A stretch of 64,000 nt of DNA from Rhynchosporium graminicola (lineage: Eukaryota; Ascomycota; Leotiomycetes; Helotiales; Ploettnerulaceae). The first letter of the stretch is position 1. Each line of letters begins with the position of its first letter. Below are positions 1 to 13,650 of the stretch, piece by piece. The translations under genes were made by a program, and so were the position numbers. A model generated the notes under the pieces. The model did not search any database and was not told where the DNA came from. It saw only the letters and a program-made list of their open reading frames with translations. The stretch is taken from contig FJUW01000086.1 of assembly GCA_900074885.1 (NCBI GenBank), positions 1,587-65,586 of the forward strand, given 5' to 3'.

Positions 1-1034
1 AGCTAGCGTACGAAACTCGTAGTAGAACGTCTAGAAGGTCTACTTATAATCTATCTTTAGCGCGAAGTAGCTAGCTCTTATAGTTTATTAGTTATATAGA
101 TTAGATAAGAAGGAGACGAGTTAAGTAATCATATCGAGTGAATCGATTATACTACTTTCTTTATTATATTCTAGTTCTAAGAATAAGAGTTCTAAGTAAG
201 TTCTAGCTATTCCTTCTGTTTAGTTAAGTAACTAATCTTTATAGTAATCTTCGTTGATAAAGTAGCTAGAGTAGCGCCGGAGGGCGTTACGTATCTGCAC
301 TTCCCAGAGTTTTAGAGAGTAGTCGATTCTATTAGAGAGCTTATTTAGAAGGTTTAGTATCTTCTCTATATATATAGCGTATAATATTAATAATATTCCT
401 CTAGTAGATTATTCTTAATAATAATTATCAGGTATAAGAGTAGCGTTATCTTCTTTAATTAATAGTAGTAGTATTATACGCGATTAAACGTTATTAAACG
501 ATATAGACTTAGTAGAGCGCTAAGTAGTTAACTAGCGTAATTTTAGGAACTTATCCTATAACTAGCGTAGTTCTATAGATAAGTTAGCGTTTAATTATCT
601 CTTCTCCGCGAGCTTCCTTTCTGCCTCTTATAGCTAGTAAGCGCGGTCTTCTTATAAGTTACTTATAGTTACTATTAATATAAAGGTATTATCAGGGAGG
701 TTTAGCGACTTAGTAAGTTCGTTAATTATAGTAGGAGTTAGGGAGCTCAACTCGGACGAGGCGTTATCGTAAGTACTCTCTACTATAGAGAGAGGTAAGT
801 TATAGTAAGTATTACGAGTCGCTGAAGAATAGGAGGTAAAGAGAGTTAGAGAACCGGTAATCGATTTATCGGACTTAAGTTACTTTAGTTTAAGTACTAT
901 TCTTTAAGTTTATACTTAGTATAAGCTTTCTTTATATAGCGTAATCTCCTGCGTTTAGTAGCTCTAAGTATAGAGGTATAATATAAGTAGATATTTACTA
1001 TCTTCCTAGATATAAGTAAAAGAGTTATAGATAA
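1..1034 (-). pseudogene. A0 gag, N-terminal part
   Basis: Degenerate gag of the A family, matching the gag regions at 7,039-8,085 (A1, +), 20,897-21,935 (A2, +) and 34,987-36,020 (A3, -). Many TAA/TAG stops are present. No intact reading frame remains. Confidence 0.8.
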
Positions 1035-1269
1035 TATAACGCTTACTCTAGAAAGGTCTTAAAACTACCTGAGTAATAAGACCTTATATTACTATAAATA
1101 TAAAGTAGTAAGAATCACTTAAGAATCTATAACTAAGGAGTGAAGAAGTAGAGAGAGAATAGAAGTATATATATGAAAAGGGGCCCCTAAACTCTACTCG
1201 TGTAATCTCGCTTAGCAGTAAGTATTTCTACTAATAGGGAGAAACCTCTAAACCTGACTAGTCGTCACA
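1035..1269 (-). repeat. 5' LTR of A0 (235 bp)
   Basis: A-family LTR. Read on the plus strand it starts TATAACGCTTAC (RIP form of TGTGACG) and ends GTCGTCACA. It carries a single 11-bp CCTGACTAGTC unit before the end, whereas A3 has four. Confidence 0.88.
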
Positions 1270-1274
1270 AATAT

Positions 1275-1805
1275 ACTAGTGTATAACACTATATAAGATT
1301 ACGTTAAGCTCTAGTATAACGATTTCAACTCCCTAGAGAAGTTTATTATCGCTTTTAAGCTCTTAATTATTAAATTAGAGACTTTGATAATAGCTCTACC
1401 TCCGGTATAGTATCTAATCATATTTATTACTATAGTTTCAGAGAAGTAGCTTATATAAGCTGAAAGATAACGTTCTCTCTTAAGAGTTTCTTCTAGTAAT
1501 AACCTAGATACGACCGAGAAAGCTAAATTAGGAGTAACTTTAGTCAGTTTAATTGAAGATATTACTAATAAGGCAAGAGCAAGTGACTCTATCGGAAAGA
1601 TAGCAGGTTAAGCTCTATATAGTAATAAGTCTATACCTAAGAAAGGAAGCGGCAGAGGAGCTACTAAGCCGGCTAGTAAAGATTGAACTAGGCCAACTTA
1701 TAAGCACTATAAACAGATATCACTAAAGTATACTCTAGAGAACTGTTTTATTATTAATAAACAGAAGAAGAAGGAGTTTAAGGAGAAGTCTAGAAAGAAG
1801 TAGAT
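1275..1805 (+). pseudogene. Copia D gag remnant with CCHC knuckle
   Basis: This is the C-terminal part of a Copia Gag, readable when TAA/TAG stops are taken as former Gln/Trp codons. A basic stretch is followed by a zinc knuckle at about 1,699-1,746 with spacing C-x2-C-x6-H-x4-C. The first two Cys codons and the His codon now read TAT (Tyr), as expected from RIP; the last Cys (TGT) survives. A Lys-rich tail runs to 1,805, where element B interrupts the frame. The N-terminal half of gag is outside the window. Confidence 0.75.
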
Positions 1806-2073
1806 TATAACGACACAAGACTCAAGGCGGTATACAAGTAAGAATAAACGAGTAAGGAGGCTAAGAGCGATCTTATATAGTCTACTACGAAGAAAATAAA
1901 AAGATAAGGAAGGAAGAAGAAGAGAGATAGAGTATAAAGTACCTTATATATATATACTAATACTAGTCCGATATTATACCGGGTCGGATACTAATTCTGC
2001 CGGGATACCTGTGAACTTAGGCCCTATTATCTATCCTTCTTCTTATATGATATTCAGGTAAGCTATCGTTATA
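1806..2073 (-). repeat. 3' LTR of B (268 bp)
   Basis: Pairs base for base in length with 40,754-41,021. Ends in plus orientation are TATAACGACACAAG and GCTATCGTTATA. A poly-C run (polypurine tract on the minus strand) follows immediately. Confidence 0.9.
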
Positions 2074-2079
2074 TTACCC

Positions 2080-2488
2080 CCCCCCTAAGAAGAGCTTAAC
2101 CCTAAGCTCGGAAAGTTATAATTTATACTGGAATTAGTCTTTATTATAACTGTTTTCGTCGATATTCGCGTAATAAGTACTAGCTGCTCTTTAGTAGTAG
2201 TAAATTCTTTATTAGGTTCTGACTAGTTATATCGCTATAATAGTATTATAATAGTCGTAGCTTCTAAATCGGGCGGTAAGCGGNCCCCCCTAAGAAGAGC
2301 TTAACCCTAAGCTCGGAAAGTTATAATTTATACTGGAATTAGTCTTTATTATAACTGTTTTCGTCGATATTCGCGTAATAAGTACTAGCTGCTCTTTAGT
2401 AGTAGTAAATTCTTTATTAGGTTCTGACTAGTTATATCGCTATAATAGTATTATAATAGTCGTAGCTTCTAAATCGGGCGGTAAGCGG
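2080..2488. other. Assembly join: 204-bp duplicate around a single N
   Basis: The only ambiguous base of the window is N at 2,284. The 204 bases before it (2,080-2,283) and after it (2,285-2,488) are identical, both starting in a C run and ending GGTAAGCGG. Unmutated identity beside heavily RIP-mutated DNA points to two overlapping contig ends joined without merging at the poly-C tract, not to a biological duplication. Confidence 0.85.
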
Positions 2489-2689
2489 TATTTACTTTAT
2501 CTGTTTATAGTAGGAGTCGAGTTTAAGTAGGGCGTAGGGTATATAAAGGAAGGGGTTTATTAATATTAGAGCTTTTCCTTTTTTAATCGCGATAACTACT
2601 TTAACTTATAAGTTTATTCTCCTTAGACTATGATACGGCTTCTAGAGTAGGTATCGTTACTAACTATTATAGTAGTTTACTATAATCTT

Positions 2690-3737
2690 ATATATTAATC
2701 GACTTAATTAACTCTTCTCTTAATATAAGTAAGTTTCTTATCTTAGTCTTAGGGATAGTCCTTAAGTATAATATAGGGGTTTCACGGATCTATAACGCTA
2801 ACTCCTATAGTGCTTTTACTAGTTCTTACTAGTACTCTTTCGGCGGCGTATCGTATATATTACCTGCGGTATATTCGCGCTTTCCTTAAGATAAAGTATA
2901 ATAATACTCTTATTTTAGAACTCTTATACTTATTTAATAAGCTTAACTCTAAGCTTTATAAGTATTATTCGGCGTTAAAGAGTAGTTATAAGCTTATAAG
3001 TTATTTAAACCTGAACGTAAGTATATATACTAATACGTTATAGTTACCTGATTATATTAATATAGAGTATATTATTTTATCCGGGTTACTTCCTAGTAGT
3101 AAAGCTAAGGACGCGGAGCTAAATTAGGGCAGTATTATAGCTACTTATAAGGCGATTAATCAGATCTATTATCTTACGAAATCTGCTGCTCTTATTATTA
3201 CGTTAGAGATTACTACTATATAATTAGCAGAGACTTAGGCTTTAAGGCGTTCTATAGAGAAAGTATTTAAAGAGTTAGAGTTTATTAAAGTAATAAGTTA
3301 AGATCTTAAATTCTTAGATACTAGTATAATACTAATATAATATAAGATCTAGATCTTTTAATAGTAGATTCGGCGAAATCTAGGTTAATAGTATAAATAG
3401 TATTAAAGTAGATAAAGGAGTTAAATAGTATTATACGGGAATTTATAAAGAAGGCTATATTTAAGGCTACGATATCTGATACTAAGGGAAAAAGGAATTT
3501 ACCTTCTAGTTTAAAGATAGTATCAGATCTAGATACTCCCGGACCTTCTCTAAAGAAGAAACCTTATAGGATTAGCTATTATACTCGGTCTACTACTAGG
3601 GCTACGTTAGTAGATTTAAGTAAGGAGTTAGATATAGTAGTTCCAGTTCTAGATATTCTAGAATTACTAAGAGCTCCGGAGAACTTAAGAGAGAAAGCTA
3701 GTAAAGTAGAAGTAGTTAAAGAAGTAGAGTTTTAGAT
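2690..3737 (+). pseudogene. Antisense reading frame in the 3' region of B
   Basis: Plus-strand frame opposite to B's own genes, lying between its chromodomain (about 3,850-4,070) and 3' LTR. From about 2,760 to 3,310 one frame is readable with only a few TAG/TAA codons and includes a fully open 77-residue stretch (2,810-3,043). From about 3,350 to 3,737 a second frame is almost free of stops for about 125 codons, encoding a Lys/Arg/Glu-rich protein with segments such as LRAPENLREKASKVEVVKEV. The opposite strand is far more interrupted over 3,350-3,737. A frameshift or lost intron would lie near 3,310-3,350. No domain is recognised. It may be an accessory gene of B or a captured host fragment. 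Confidence 0.4.
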
Positions 3738-3829
3738 ATAGTATTATTATAGAGTATAATCAGGGGATTATCCTTAGTAATAAATTCCGATACTAGTAAC
3801 TATAATAGCTTATTATCCTCTAAGTGACT

Positions 3830-6803
3830 ATAGTTATCTATTCTATTTTCCTAGGACTTAATCTACTGATCTAGTTTATATAGAGGTCTAGGTTTACTTA
3901 GGTTAGTAGCGTAGAAGTCTCTGAGCTTATATAGAGTATCTATTAGGTCGGAAGTATTATACTAAGTTAGGTCCGGGTTATAGCTTAGCTAGCTAACTTA
4001 ATACTTTAGATTACCTCTTAGGAGCTATATAGCGAGTATATCTTATAACTCTTACTCTTCTTAAGTAGCGATAACCTCCGGGGGTAGGTTTAGTAACTCC
4101 TAGCTTAGTAATAGGTTATCCGGGTCTTTAAAGAGTAATTCGGGAGCGAATATATTATAAATAGAAGATCCCGGGGGTAAATCTAGCTTATAGGAGTATC
4201 CGATCTTAGCTAGGACCTAGTATAGTCCTGCTTAGAGGCTAGATAGCTTCTTACTTAGCTAGTAATTCTTAAGGTTCCTTATAAAGAGAAATACTTTATC
4301 TCTAACTTCCTAGTCGATATTACGCTATTTCGGGTCAGTTATAGCGCTTATCCTCTGCTAAGTAGCTAGTATATTAGCTTTTATAACCTCGATAGCAGAT
4401 TTAGTACGTTTAGCTAAGGATTTAGTATTAGTATAATTAAGCTTCTCTTACGGTATCGATCCGGTGAGTTACTTCTAGTCCTAGTTATTCCGTAGTAGTA
4501 TATTATATTTAAGGGTATATAGCGCTATACCGATAGAATCGTAAGGTAGGGTTACTTAGGCGCGGTCTATTATTAATAGTAGTTCGCCCTAGTTACTCTA
4601 GTAGTAATTAATAAAAGGTCTAAGGCGTTAGTTAATATACTAATTTATAATCTCTATTTATCTATCGGTTTATTAGTAGAAGGAGGTAGAGAGCTTAACC
4701 TTAACTCTAATTATATAGTAAAACTCTTACTAGAAGGATAAGACTAGCTAAGCTCCTTAGTCGGATATAATTAACTTAAGAGTATATCCGAAACGATATA
4801 TCTATTAGATAAATAATATCGCTATCTCGCGGGTATCGATATTATAATAATATAATATCGATATAGAGTCTTTCCTTAGGCGGTCGATAAATACTAATAT
4901 CTTATTAAATCCTTAGTTATTAGGCGAGAAATCCTTAAAATCTATAGCTAGGTACTATATAAAGTAGCTAAGTACTAGTAATAAGTAAAGGAATCCTTAC
5001 TATTTCGTTTATTTCGGATGAGAGTACTAGCAGGGGTAGTAATTATAAGTGTACTGTTTCACGTCTGATATAAGTCCTTTCTAGTAGTAATAGGTAGAAA
5101 TTATTTCGGCGGTCTTATAAGCGTTTAGATAAGCGGAGGAAACTTAATTATAGACTTCGCTAATTAAACAGGTATATAGCAGGGTATAGCGTTATACGTA
5201 TAAACGACTATTATAAAGTAGTAAACTATTATTAATAGTATAGCTATCTCCTAATATATTTCGTTCCTTAGAGAACGATTCTTAATTAAATTAGTATAGT
5301 TTCTCGATTAAATTAAAGGAGTTACGTATAAGTTCTAGTAGCGTATTAGTCCTTAGCGATATTAGGTATATATAACTAATTTAATTAATATAATACTTAG
5401 CTAGTTCCGTGTTAATCTTAGAGTCTAGGTAGTTTAAAGGTAGTAAAACTTAAGATCTACTATCCTATTTCTATTATTCTTATATCCTTAGATCTTATTC
5501 CTTATAGCTAAGGATATTAGCTTTAGTATTATCTTTACTAAGCGTATATATAATTTGAAATTTGAATTCGGAAAGGAATTCTATCTATTTAGCTTACTTA
5601 CTAGTTAGGACTTTAGTAGTTATAAAGTATTTTAAGGATCGATAGTCTATATATATACTAGTATAATATTATAAAGATATAAGTTCTAGTCTTTATTTCC
5701 GGAAAGACTTAATAATAGTATATAGCTCCTTATTATAGATCTTCTAGTTTAATTCATATCTATTAAGAATATAGGAGTAGAATCTAATTAGATACTACTA
5801 GTTATCTTTATATAATTAGGAGATAACTCTAGTTATTATACTATTAGAAGTATTAGTTTCTAGTTTAGTTTATAATTCAGAGTCGAAATAGTATAGTTTT
5901 TATACTGATAGTAGCTATTAATATAAATCGTCGAAGGACTTCTTATAATCGTTAGTAAAATTCTATAGTACTATAGGCTAAGTAAGTACTAAGAGAGGTT
6001 TAGCGATAAGGCCGAAATTCCGAATAAATTAATAGTAGAACCTATAGAATCCTAGGAAAGATTTTATAGCTATTACCGTTTCGGGGTACTTCTAGTCTAC
6101 TAATAGTATTACCTTCTCGGGATCTGGCTCGATTCCGTTAGTAGTAATAATATATCTAAGGTATTTAGTCCGAGTAACGTGGAATTCGCTTTTCTTAATA
6201 TCTACTTAGAGTCTAGTATTTATTAAGTATTATAATACTAATTTGATATATTTCTTATATTCCTAGAGCGTTTCTGAGTATATAAGAATATTTTCTAGAT
6301 AAGCTATATAGAAGTTATTTAGGTAATCTAGTAGTATATTATTTATATATCGCTAGTACGTACTAGGTCTATTATAGAGCCTAAAAGGTAGTACTTTATA
6401 TTTATAAGATCCGAAGCAGGTTCGGAAGGTAGTATACTCCTCGGATTCGGGGTCTATATAGATATAGTTAAATATTACCCGGATATCTAGTTTAGTAAAG
6501 ATTACTACTTTAGATATACGAGTTAAGAGCTTATCGATCCTAAGTATTAGGTAAGAATCCTTTCGAGTGATTATATTAAGCTTATAATAGTCGATATAGA
6601 AGCGTAATCCTCTATCGGCTTTCTTAATGAATAGTATAAGTAATATAAAGGGACTTTAGCTGGATTCGATAAATCCCTTATCTAGGTTCTCTATAAGGTA
6701 CTCCTTAGTTACTTATAGTTCGTCTATAGATTACTAATACAGGAGCGAATATACGTTAGGTAATAGTTCTTCCAGAATGATTTTATAATCGTATAGGCGA
6801 TAC
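3830..6803 (-). pseudogene. B pol: RT, RNase H, integrase, chromodomain
   Basis: Read right to left. The RT core starts near 6,800, and the stretch around 6,580-6,660 reads as the SPILFVKKADGGLRF-type block. RNase H lies between RT and integrase. Integrase is at about 4,350-4,930, with readable blocks including ILVFIDRL and RLRPFINYYQ. A C-terminal chromodomain-like segment is at about 3,850-4,070 (LKYQVSQLSYNPDLT). The frame is broken by many TAG/TAA codons and at 6,803 by element A1. The fold order is that of fungal chromoviruses. Confidence 0.8.
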
Positions 6804-7038
6804 TGTGACGACTAGTCAGGTTTGGAGGTCTCTCCCTATTAGTGGAAATACTTACTGCTAAGCGAGATTACACGAGTAGGGTTTAGGGGCCCCTTTTCAT
6901 ATATATACTTCTATTCTCTCTCTACTTCTTTACTCCTTAGTTATAGATTCTCAAGTGATTCTTACTACTTTATATTCATAGTAATATAAGGTCTTATTAC
7001 TTAAGTAGTTTTAAGACCTTTCTAGAGTAAGCGTTATA
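6804..7038 (+). repeat. 5' LTR of A1
   Basis: Starts TGTGACGACTAG and ends AGCGTTATA. Same length as the 3' copy; differences are transitions of the RIP type. Confidence 0.92.
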
Positions 7039-7101
7039 TTATCTATAACTCTTTTACTTACGTCTAGGAAGATAGTAAATATCTACTTATATTATACTTC
7101 T

Positions 7102-10100
7102 ATGCCTAGAGCTACTAAACGCAGGAGACTACGCTATATAGAGAAGGCCTATACTAAGTATAAACTTGAAGAATAGCACCTAAACCGAAGTAACCTAAGT
7201 CCGATAAATCGACTACCGGTTCTCCGACTCCCTCTACCTCCTATTCTTCGGCGACTCGTAATACTCGCTATAACCTACCTCTCTCTATAGTAGAGAGTAC
7301 TCGCGACGACGCCTCGTCCGAGTTAAGCTCCCTAACTCCTACTATAATTAACGAACTCACTAAGTCGCTAAACCTCCCTGATAATACCCCTATATTAATA
7401 GTAACTATAAGTAACTTATAGGAAGACCGCGCTTACTAGCTATAAGAGGCAGAAAGGAAGCTCGCGGAGGAGAGATAATTAAACGCTAACCTGTCTGCAG
7501 AACTACGCTAGTTACAGGACGAGTTCCTAGAACTACGCTAGTTAACTACTTAGCGCTCTACTAAGTCTATATCGTTTAATAACGTTTAATCGCGTATAAT
7601 ACTACTACTATTAATTAAAGAAGATAATACTATTCCTACGCCTAATAATCATTATCGAGAATAATCTACCGGAGGAATATCGTTAATATTATACGCTACG
7701 CGTATAGAGAAGATACTGAACCTTCTAAATAAGCTCTCTAATAGAATCGACTACTCTTTAAAACTCTAGGAAGTACAGATACGTAACGCCCTCCGGCGCT
7801 ACTCTAGCTACTTTATCGATAAAGATTATTATAAAGATTAGTTACTTAACTAAACGGAAGGAATAGCTAGAACTTACTTAGAACTCTTATTCTTAGAACT
7901 AGAATATAATAAAGAAAGCAGTATAATCGATTCACTTAATATAGTCACTTAACTCGTCTCCTTCTTATCTAATTTATACGACTAATAAACTGTAAGAGCT
8001 AGCTACTCCGCGCTAAAGATAGATTATAAGTAGACTTTCTAGATATTTTATTATAAGTTTCGTACGCTAGCTTATAAAGCTAGAGTAAATAATCAATCGA
8101 CTCTGAAAATAAACTTATAAGAGAAGCTACCTGTATAGCTACAGAAATAGCTCTTCTAATAGTACTGAACGTTAAGGATACTAGAAGAATACGTTAAGGC
8201 TATATAAGCTAAAGACTAAAGTTAATTTATTAAAAAGACTTACTATTCCGAGTCTTTAGCTAAAGCTAGCGCGACTCGGGAACGCCCTATAAATACCTCC
8301 TCCTAGCGCTATAATACTAACTCCTCTTCTTATCCGCAAATTAGTTTTCCTACGCCCGAGAACACTAGTGCGACTAGTAAATAAGTAATATACTCTGCAC
8401 GAAACAATACGCCTTATACATAATCGCCAGCGAATACTCCTCGTTATTTTACACTTACCTTATACTTATACTTATTATCAGCTCGACCTAATACTCCGTA
8501 TCGAATCAATATAATTAACGCTAATAATAACGTTAACAGCGAGCTAGAAGAAACGTACGATAACGCTCAGGAGTATATTAAACCGCTAGCAAAAGACTAT
8601 ACCTAGGGAAAGACTCCTTCTTAGGTAGTATATAAGATATGCGATATCTTAATCTTACGAAGCTTCTTAGTAGTTAATCGTTCACTATACGTGCTACTCT
8701 TACTAAGAATAGACTCTCGTATAAGCTACTCGCACTTCTCGATTCTGGAGCTAATAGATACTATTTCATTAATTATTCTTTTCTCAAATCTCTTTCCTTC
8801 TTCTTAAAACCTTTAATTCACTCTCTACTAAACGTAATTCCTATTAAAAGCTTTAATAGTAGTAATAGTAGTACTATTAGTTATTATATAATACTTAATT
8901 TGATAGTAGATCGTCGCGTTTAGGTATTTACCCCCTTTCTTATTACTACTCTCGGAAACTATAGTATTATACTCGGAAGGACTTAGCTTTCGGAATATCA
9001 AGTACTCTTAGATGCCTCTAAACGATAGATCATTTAGCTACTATATACTCCTCCTAGTAACGTTTATAGCTCTCCGATCGAGATCAAGGACTTATATAAA
9101 TACTATACTTACTAGCGCTATTAACACGACGCTGACGAACGAAACGAACGCCTTAATTAGTTCTGGGAAGCGTACGAGGAATAGCGAAGCGAAGCTAACT
9201 CTCTTATTAATATTCGAGCTATTATTAACTCTATCTCTATTATTAAACGACTATTACTAGCTCGGAAGCGCATTTCTAGGGAGACTTATAGCTATAAAAA
9301 TATCTAAAACTCTCCTTTAGAGAGTATTCTATAGGTAACTAACCCTCTATTACTACTGCTAATTAGTTAGGACTGTTTCTCCGGCGTTTATATTACTTAT
9401 TATAGACACGACGAGCCTAAGTATTTATTACTTAAAGAATAAGAACAGAATAGTAAAGAGAAGTCTTTATACTCTAGAGAGACTACTAATATATAGCCGA
9501 AATACGTACGATTTAGTGATATTATCGCTTTTATCCTATATAAATCTCTACTTTAACTCTAATTAGAAGTCTTTACGTTAAAGACTTACGCATAAGACTA
9601 CGCCCGTATAATTCATATTATAGACTAATAGTTACTCGGAATATTATCTTACGACTTAATAGAAGCTACTTAAAGTATAAAAATAGCTGCTATAATATTT
9701 CGGAAGCGACAAAGATCACCTTATATACTTAGACCTCTTCTAGAGCCTCTTACGCTAGAGATTTACGCAATTAGCAGCCTAGCCTTCTATCTCTTATATA
9801 AACGCTAGAAGTCTTCTAATAATAAGATCTTCTCTACTACTTTTCACGAGATAGATAAGCTTCTTAATAACCGAATCGTAATTTAGTAACGTAATACTAC
9901 TATCGTATCTTTAACTATCGACTTTACGGAACGTCGCAAAACTGCCTAGTAATTTACTATTAGCTTAAGCGAATTAGATTTAGAACTATAGATCCCTTAC
10001 GAGTATAGCTAGTAGGTATATGTCTTTTCTAAGGAAGCTAGTAATATTCTCCCTTCTTATTACTCTTACGATTACTGAATTAAGCTTAAGGAAGGGGCTA

Positions 10101-13100
10101 AGAAGAACTTTAAATACTCCTCCTTATATAAGATATCAGCTAAAGAACTTAAAGTCGTTAAGGCGTATATTACTAATAACTTAGCTAAAGGTTTCATCGA
10201 ACTTTCTTAAGTACTATACGCTATACCTATTCTTTTCGTTAAGAAAGCTAATAGAAGTCTAAGATTCTATATCGACTTTCGCGCACTTAATAACCTCACG
10301 AGGAAGGATTAATATCTATTACTATTAATCGATAAAACGCTAGCTAGAATCTCTACTACTAAGATATTTACTAAACTAGATATTCGCTAGGCGTTCTACC
10401 GAATTCGAATAGATCTAGCTTCTAAAGAGTATACGACCTTCCGGACTTATTACAGTATATATAAGTATAAGGTACTCCCTTTCGGTCTGACTAACAGCCC
10501 TGCGATATACTAGCGATATATGAATAATATCTTATTCGACTACTTAGACGACTTCTATATAGTATATCTAGATAATATTCTAATCTACTCTAACGACTTA
10601 CTATAGTATTAATTACACGTATATAAGGTGCTATAACGATTATAAGACGCTAGATTATAAGCCGACCTTAAGAAGTATAAATTCAACGTTACTCGTACTA
10701 AATACCTTAGATTTATTATCTCTACTTCTAAGATCGAGGTAGACCCTAAGAAAGTTAATATTATATAATCTTAGAATTACCTAACTATAGTTAAGAGCGT
10801 ATAATTATTCTTAGGCTTTTGCAACTTCTACTAACGATTTATTAAAGACTATAGAATTATCGTAAAACCTCTTATATAACTCACTAGAAATAACGTATTA
10901 TTTCAGTTCGCTAGGGAGTATAAAGATACCTTTAATCACTTAAAGCACGCTCTCACTTCGGCACTACTCCTCTACTACTATTAGTAATATCTACCTTATA
11001 TAATCGAAATAGACGCTAGTAATAGAGTAATAGTAGGTATACTATCGTAATAGTACGACGAAGACTAGTTCCTAGTAGCCTACTTCTCTAAGACTATACT
11101 ACCTGCCGAGCTTAATTACGCTATTTATAATAAGGAAATACTCGTAATTATACGATCTTTTAATAACTAGAGATCTGAGCTCGTAGGCGTACTATATCAG
11201 ATCCGCGTTATTATTAATTATAAAGCTCTTAAGTACTTTATAACCTCTAAATAGCTAAACGTATGATAAGCCTGATAAGCTAAGCTACTCGCAGATTATA
11301 ACTTTATAATTACCTATCGACCTAGGAAGTATAATCTACTCGCTGACGCTCTCTCTTATAGAACAGATAAATTAGACGACTAGAATAACGCTAAAAGAAC
11401 CTAGTGTTTATAGTAGCTACTACGCGAAGACTAAATCGATCTAGTACTACTTATAAGTAACCTCCGGAATAGCTCCGACTCTATAGATAACTTTAAGCTT
11501 ATTAACGCCTTAGAAGTCGTCGACTTATCGCTAGTCTTTTCTATAGTATAGTAAGTACTTAACGCTAATCGCATTACGCTATTACTCTAAGCTTTATAGA
11601 AATAAGCTCTCTCTGCTACTCCTAGAAAACTAACTATAGAAAAAGATCTTCTACTCTATAAAGGAAGACTAATCGTACTTAACGTCTTATACCTTCGTAT
11701 ACTACTTATACGCGAAGTATATGACTAATTAGAGACTACTTATCTAAGTGTAAAGAAGACCTTATAACTGCTAGTATTATAATACTAGTAATATAGAATC
11801 GCTTCAACTATTAACTAGTACTACTATAACTATTATACTTACTAACGAATTCAAGTGCCGCGTGATAAGAAACCGGGCCTCCTCTAACCTCTGCCCGTAT
11901 TATCACGTTCATAGGAGCATATTATAGTCGACTACTATAGCTTTAACCGCGATAAATATAGTTACGATAATATTCTCGTATTTATTAACTATTTTAGTAA
12001 ATAAGTAATTAGTATTCTATACTAAAAGACCTCCGATACGCGCGACCTTATAAAGCTTTACTTATACTACGTATACTACTATTTCGGAGCTCTATTAATA
12101 ATTACCTCTAATAGAGGGCCTTGATTCGTTTCCTGTTTTTAGACTATAGTTATTATAATTCTTAGTACTAAAAGATAGCTTTCTATAGTAAACTACTTGT
12201 AAATAGATAGCTAAATAGAGATCTATAACTAATATCTCTAATATAGATTATAACTTTTTATCTCTTACTATTAAGATAACTAGTCGGAATTCTTACTTAT
12301 TATAGACTACGCTTAGATAACTCTCCTTTATAAATCCCTTAGAGGTCTCTTACCTTTTGAAGTCGTTTATAGATATATATCCCGCGTTAATTAGAATTAG
12401 AAAGACTTATCTAACTCTACTATACTTACTAATAAGTTAAATACTTAATAAGCTCTAGATTACGCTAATTATCTGCGCGATACCTAGACTACTACTTAAT
12501 TAAGCCTCTAACGTATATAAGCTAAGATAGCCTAATCCTATAATTACTTACGCTATAAAGTCGACTTTACTATAGACGACCTTATCTAGTTAGATATATA
12601 CTACTTTACGAGTACTCGACCTAGTAAAAAACTCGACTTCCCGACTAATAGACTTTTCTATATAATTAAAAAGGTCGGAAGCTCTTATTATCTAGAGCTC
12701 CCTACTAGTATAAAAGTATATAACGTATTCCCTACTACTAAGCTATAGAAGTATCTAAACGACCCCTTACTAGGATAAACCTTACTACTACTACTACTTA
12801 TTAATATTACTAGTAACGATAAATAGGAGATCGAAGATATACTTATATACTATAAGCAGCGTAATAGCCTCTTATACCGAGTTTCCTAGTTAAATCAAGA
12901 CGTCGATCTTATATAGTACGACGCTATAGATATTAAATACGCTCTTGCTAAGCTAAAATAATTCTACCTTAATAACCTAACGTAAGCTAGACTTCCTGCT
13001 AAACTATCTAATTAGCTGAAAGCTTTCTACGATAGAATTAATAATTACGATTACCTTAATAGTAATAAGGAGATAGACTAACGCTCGAGGGCGAGCTTTT

Positions 13101-13117
13101 TTCGGAGGAAGAAGTAA
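7102..13117 (+). pseudogene. A1 gag-pol, RIP-degraded
   Basis: Gag from about 7,102 to 8,600. The protease DSGA is at 8,741-8,752. RT is at about 10,200-10,700, with the catalytic YLDD box changed to YLDN at 10,565-10,576. RNase H follows at about 10,900-11,300, integrase at about 11,700-12,400 and a chromodomain-like block at about 12,820-12,960. A conserved ARGRAFF-type tail (about 13,080-13,105) runs into the polypurine tract. Dozens of TAG/TAA codons interrupt the frame, and TGA is rare because TG itself is depleted. Confidence 0.88.
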
Positions 13118-13352
13118 TATAAAAACTAGTCAGGTTTAAAGGTCTCTCCCTATTAGTAGAAACACTTACTACTAAGCGAGATTACACGAGTAGGGTTTAA
13201 GGGCCCCTTTTTATATATATACTTCTATTCTCTCTTTACTTCTTTACTCCTTAGTTATAGATTCTTAAGTGATTCTTACTACTTTATATTCATAGTAATA
13301 TAAGGTCTTATTACTCAGGTAGTTTTAAGACCTTTCTAGAGTAAGCGTTATA
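13118..13352 (+). repeat. 3' LTR of A1
   Basis: 235 bp, preceded by a purine-rich tract (TTCGGAGGAAGAAG) that is the polypurine tract. Its first bases TATAAAAACTAG are a degraded form of TGTGACGACTAG. Confidence 0.9.
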
Positions 13353-13357
13353 GATAT

Positions 13358-13509
13358 AGCAGAAGAATATTAGAATCCCGCTTAGAAAAAGCTTCCTTAA
13401 GGGTATAGTACTATTCCGGTAGCTTTTCGGCTACGAGTCGTTCGGTATCGGGATCCTTAGGAGAGTCGCTATTTAGACGGTCTTATAAGAGGCGGTCTAT
13501 CTCGTAGAT
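13358..13509 (-). pseudogene. B polyprotein fragment between A1 and C
   Basis: These 152 bp are the part of B left between two later insertions. On the minus strand it reads as the linker before RT (the LPEEYYTFKEAFSK-like block, with one stop) and joins directly, across the A1 target duplication, to the block at 6,803 that reads RPYDYKIILE. This continuity proves that 1,806-6,803, 13,358-13,509 and 38,189-41,021 are one element. Confidence 0.85.
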
Positions 13510-13650
13510 TATCAGGGAGCGTCCGAGATATATATATAGTAAAAGTCTTAATTCTATCTATCGCTATAGTAAGAGGAACTATCTAAGTGAAGCTAACTAA
13601 TAGCACTAAGTACTTAGTACTATCTTATCTCGTGATAATATCCCGTGATA
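13510..13650 (-). repeat. 3' LTR of C (141 bp)
   Basis: Plus-strand ends are TATCAGGGAGCG and CCCGTGATA; the ancestral inverted repeat was probably TGTCA/TGACA. Matches 38,043-38,183 throughout. Confidence 0.82.

Larger units (their letters stand above)
1..1269 (-). mobile_element. Gypsy element A0, 5' end only
   Basis: This is the 5' end of a minus-strand A-family Ty3/Gypsy element cut by the window edge. It has an LTR at 1,035-1,269 and gag leader sequence at 1-1,034. It aligns along its whole length with the matching part of A3 (about 34,987-36,288), but with many more CpA to TpA changes. It inserted in Copia D; the right-hand target copy would be AATAT (1,270-1,274), and the other copy is outside the window. 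Confidence 0.9.
6804..13352 (+). mobile_element. Gypsy element A1 (6,549 bp)
   Basis: Complete plus-strand A-family Ty3/Gypsy element inserted in B. LTRs are 235 bp (6,804-7,038 and 13,118-13,352). The TSD is GATAC on the left (6,799-6,803) and GATAT on the right (13,353-13,357); the right copy was followed by A, so a CpA to TpA change explains the mismatch. Internal order is gag, protease, RT, RNase H, integrase, chromodomain. Heavily RIP-mutated. Confidence 0.93.
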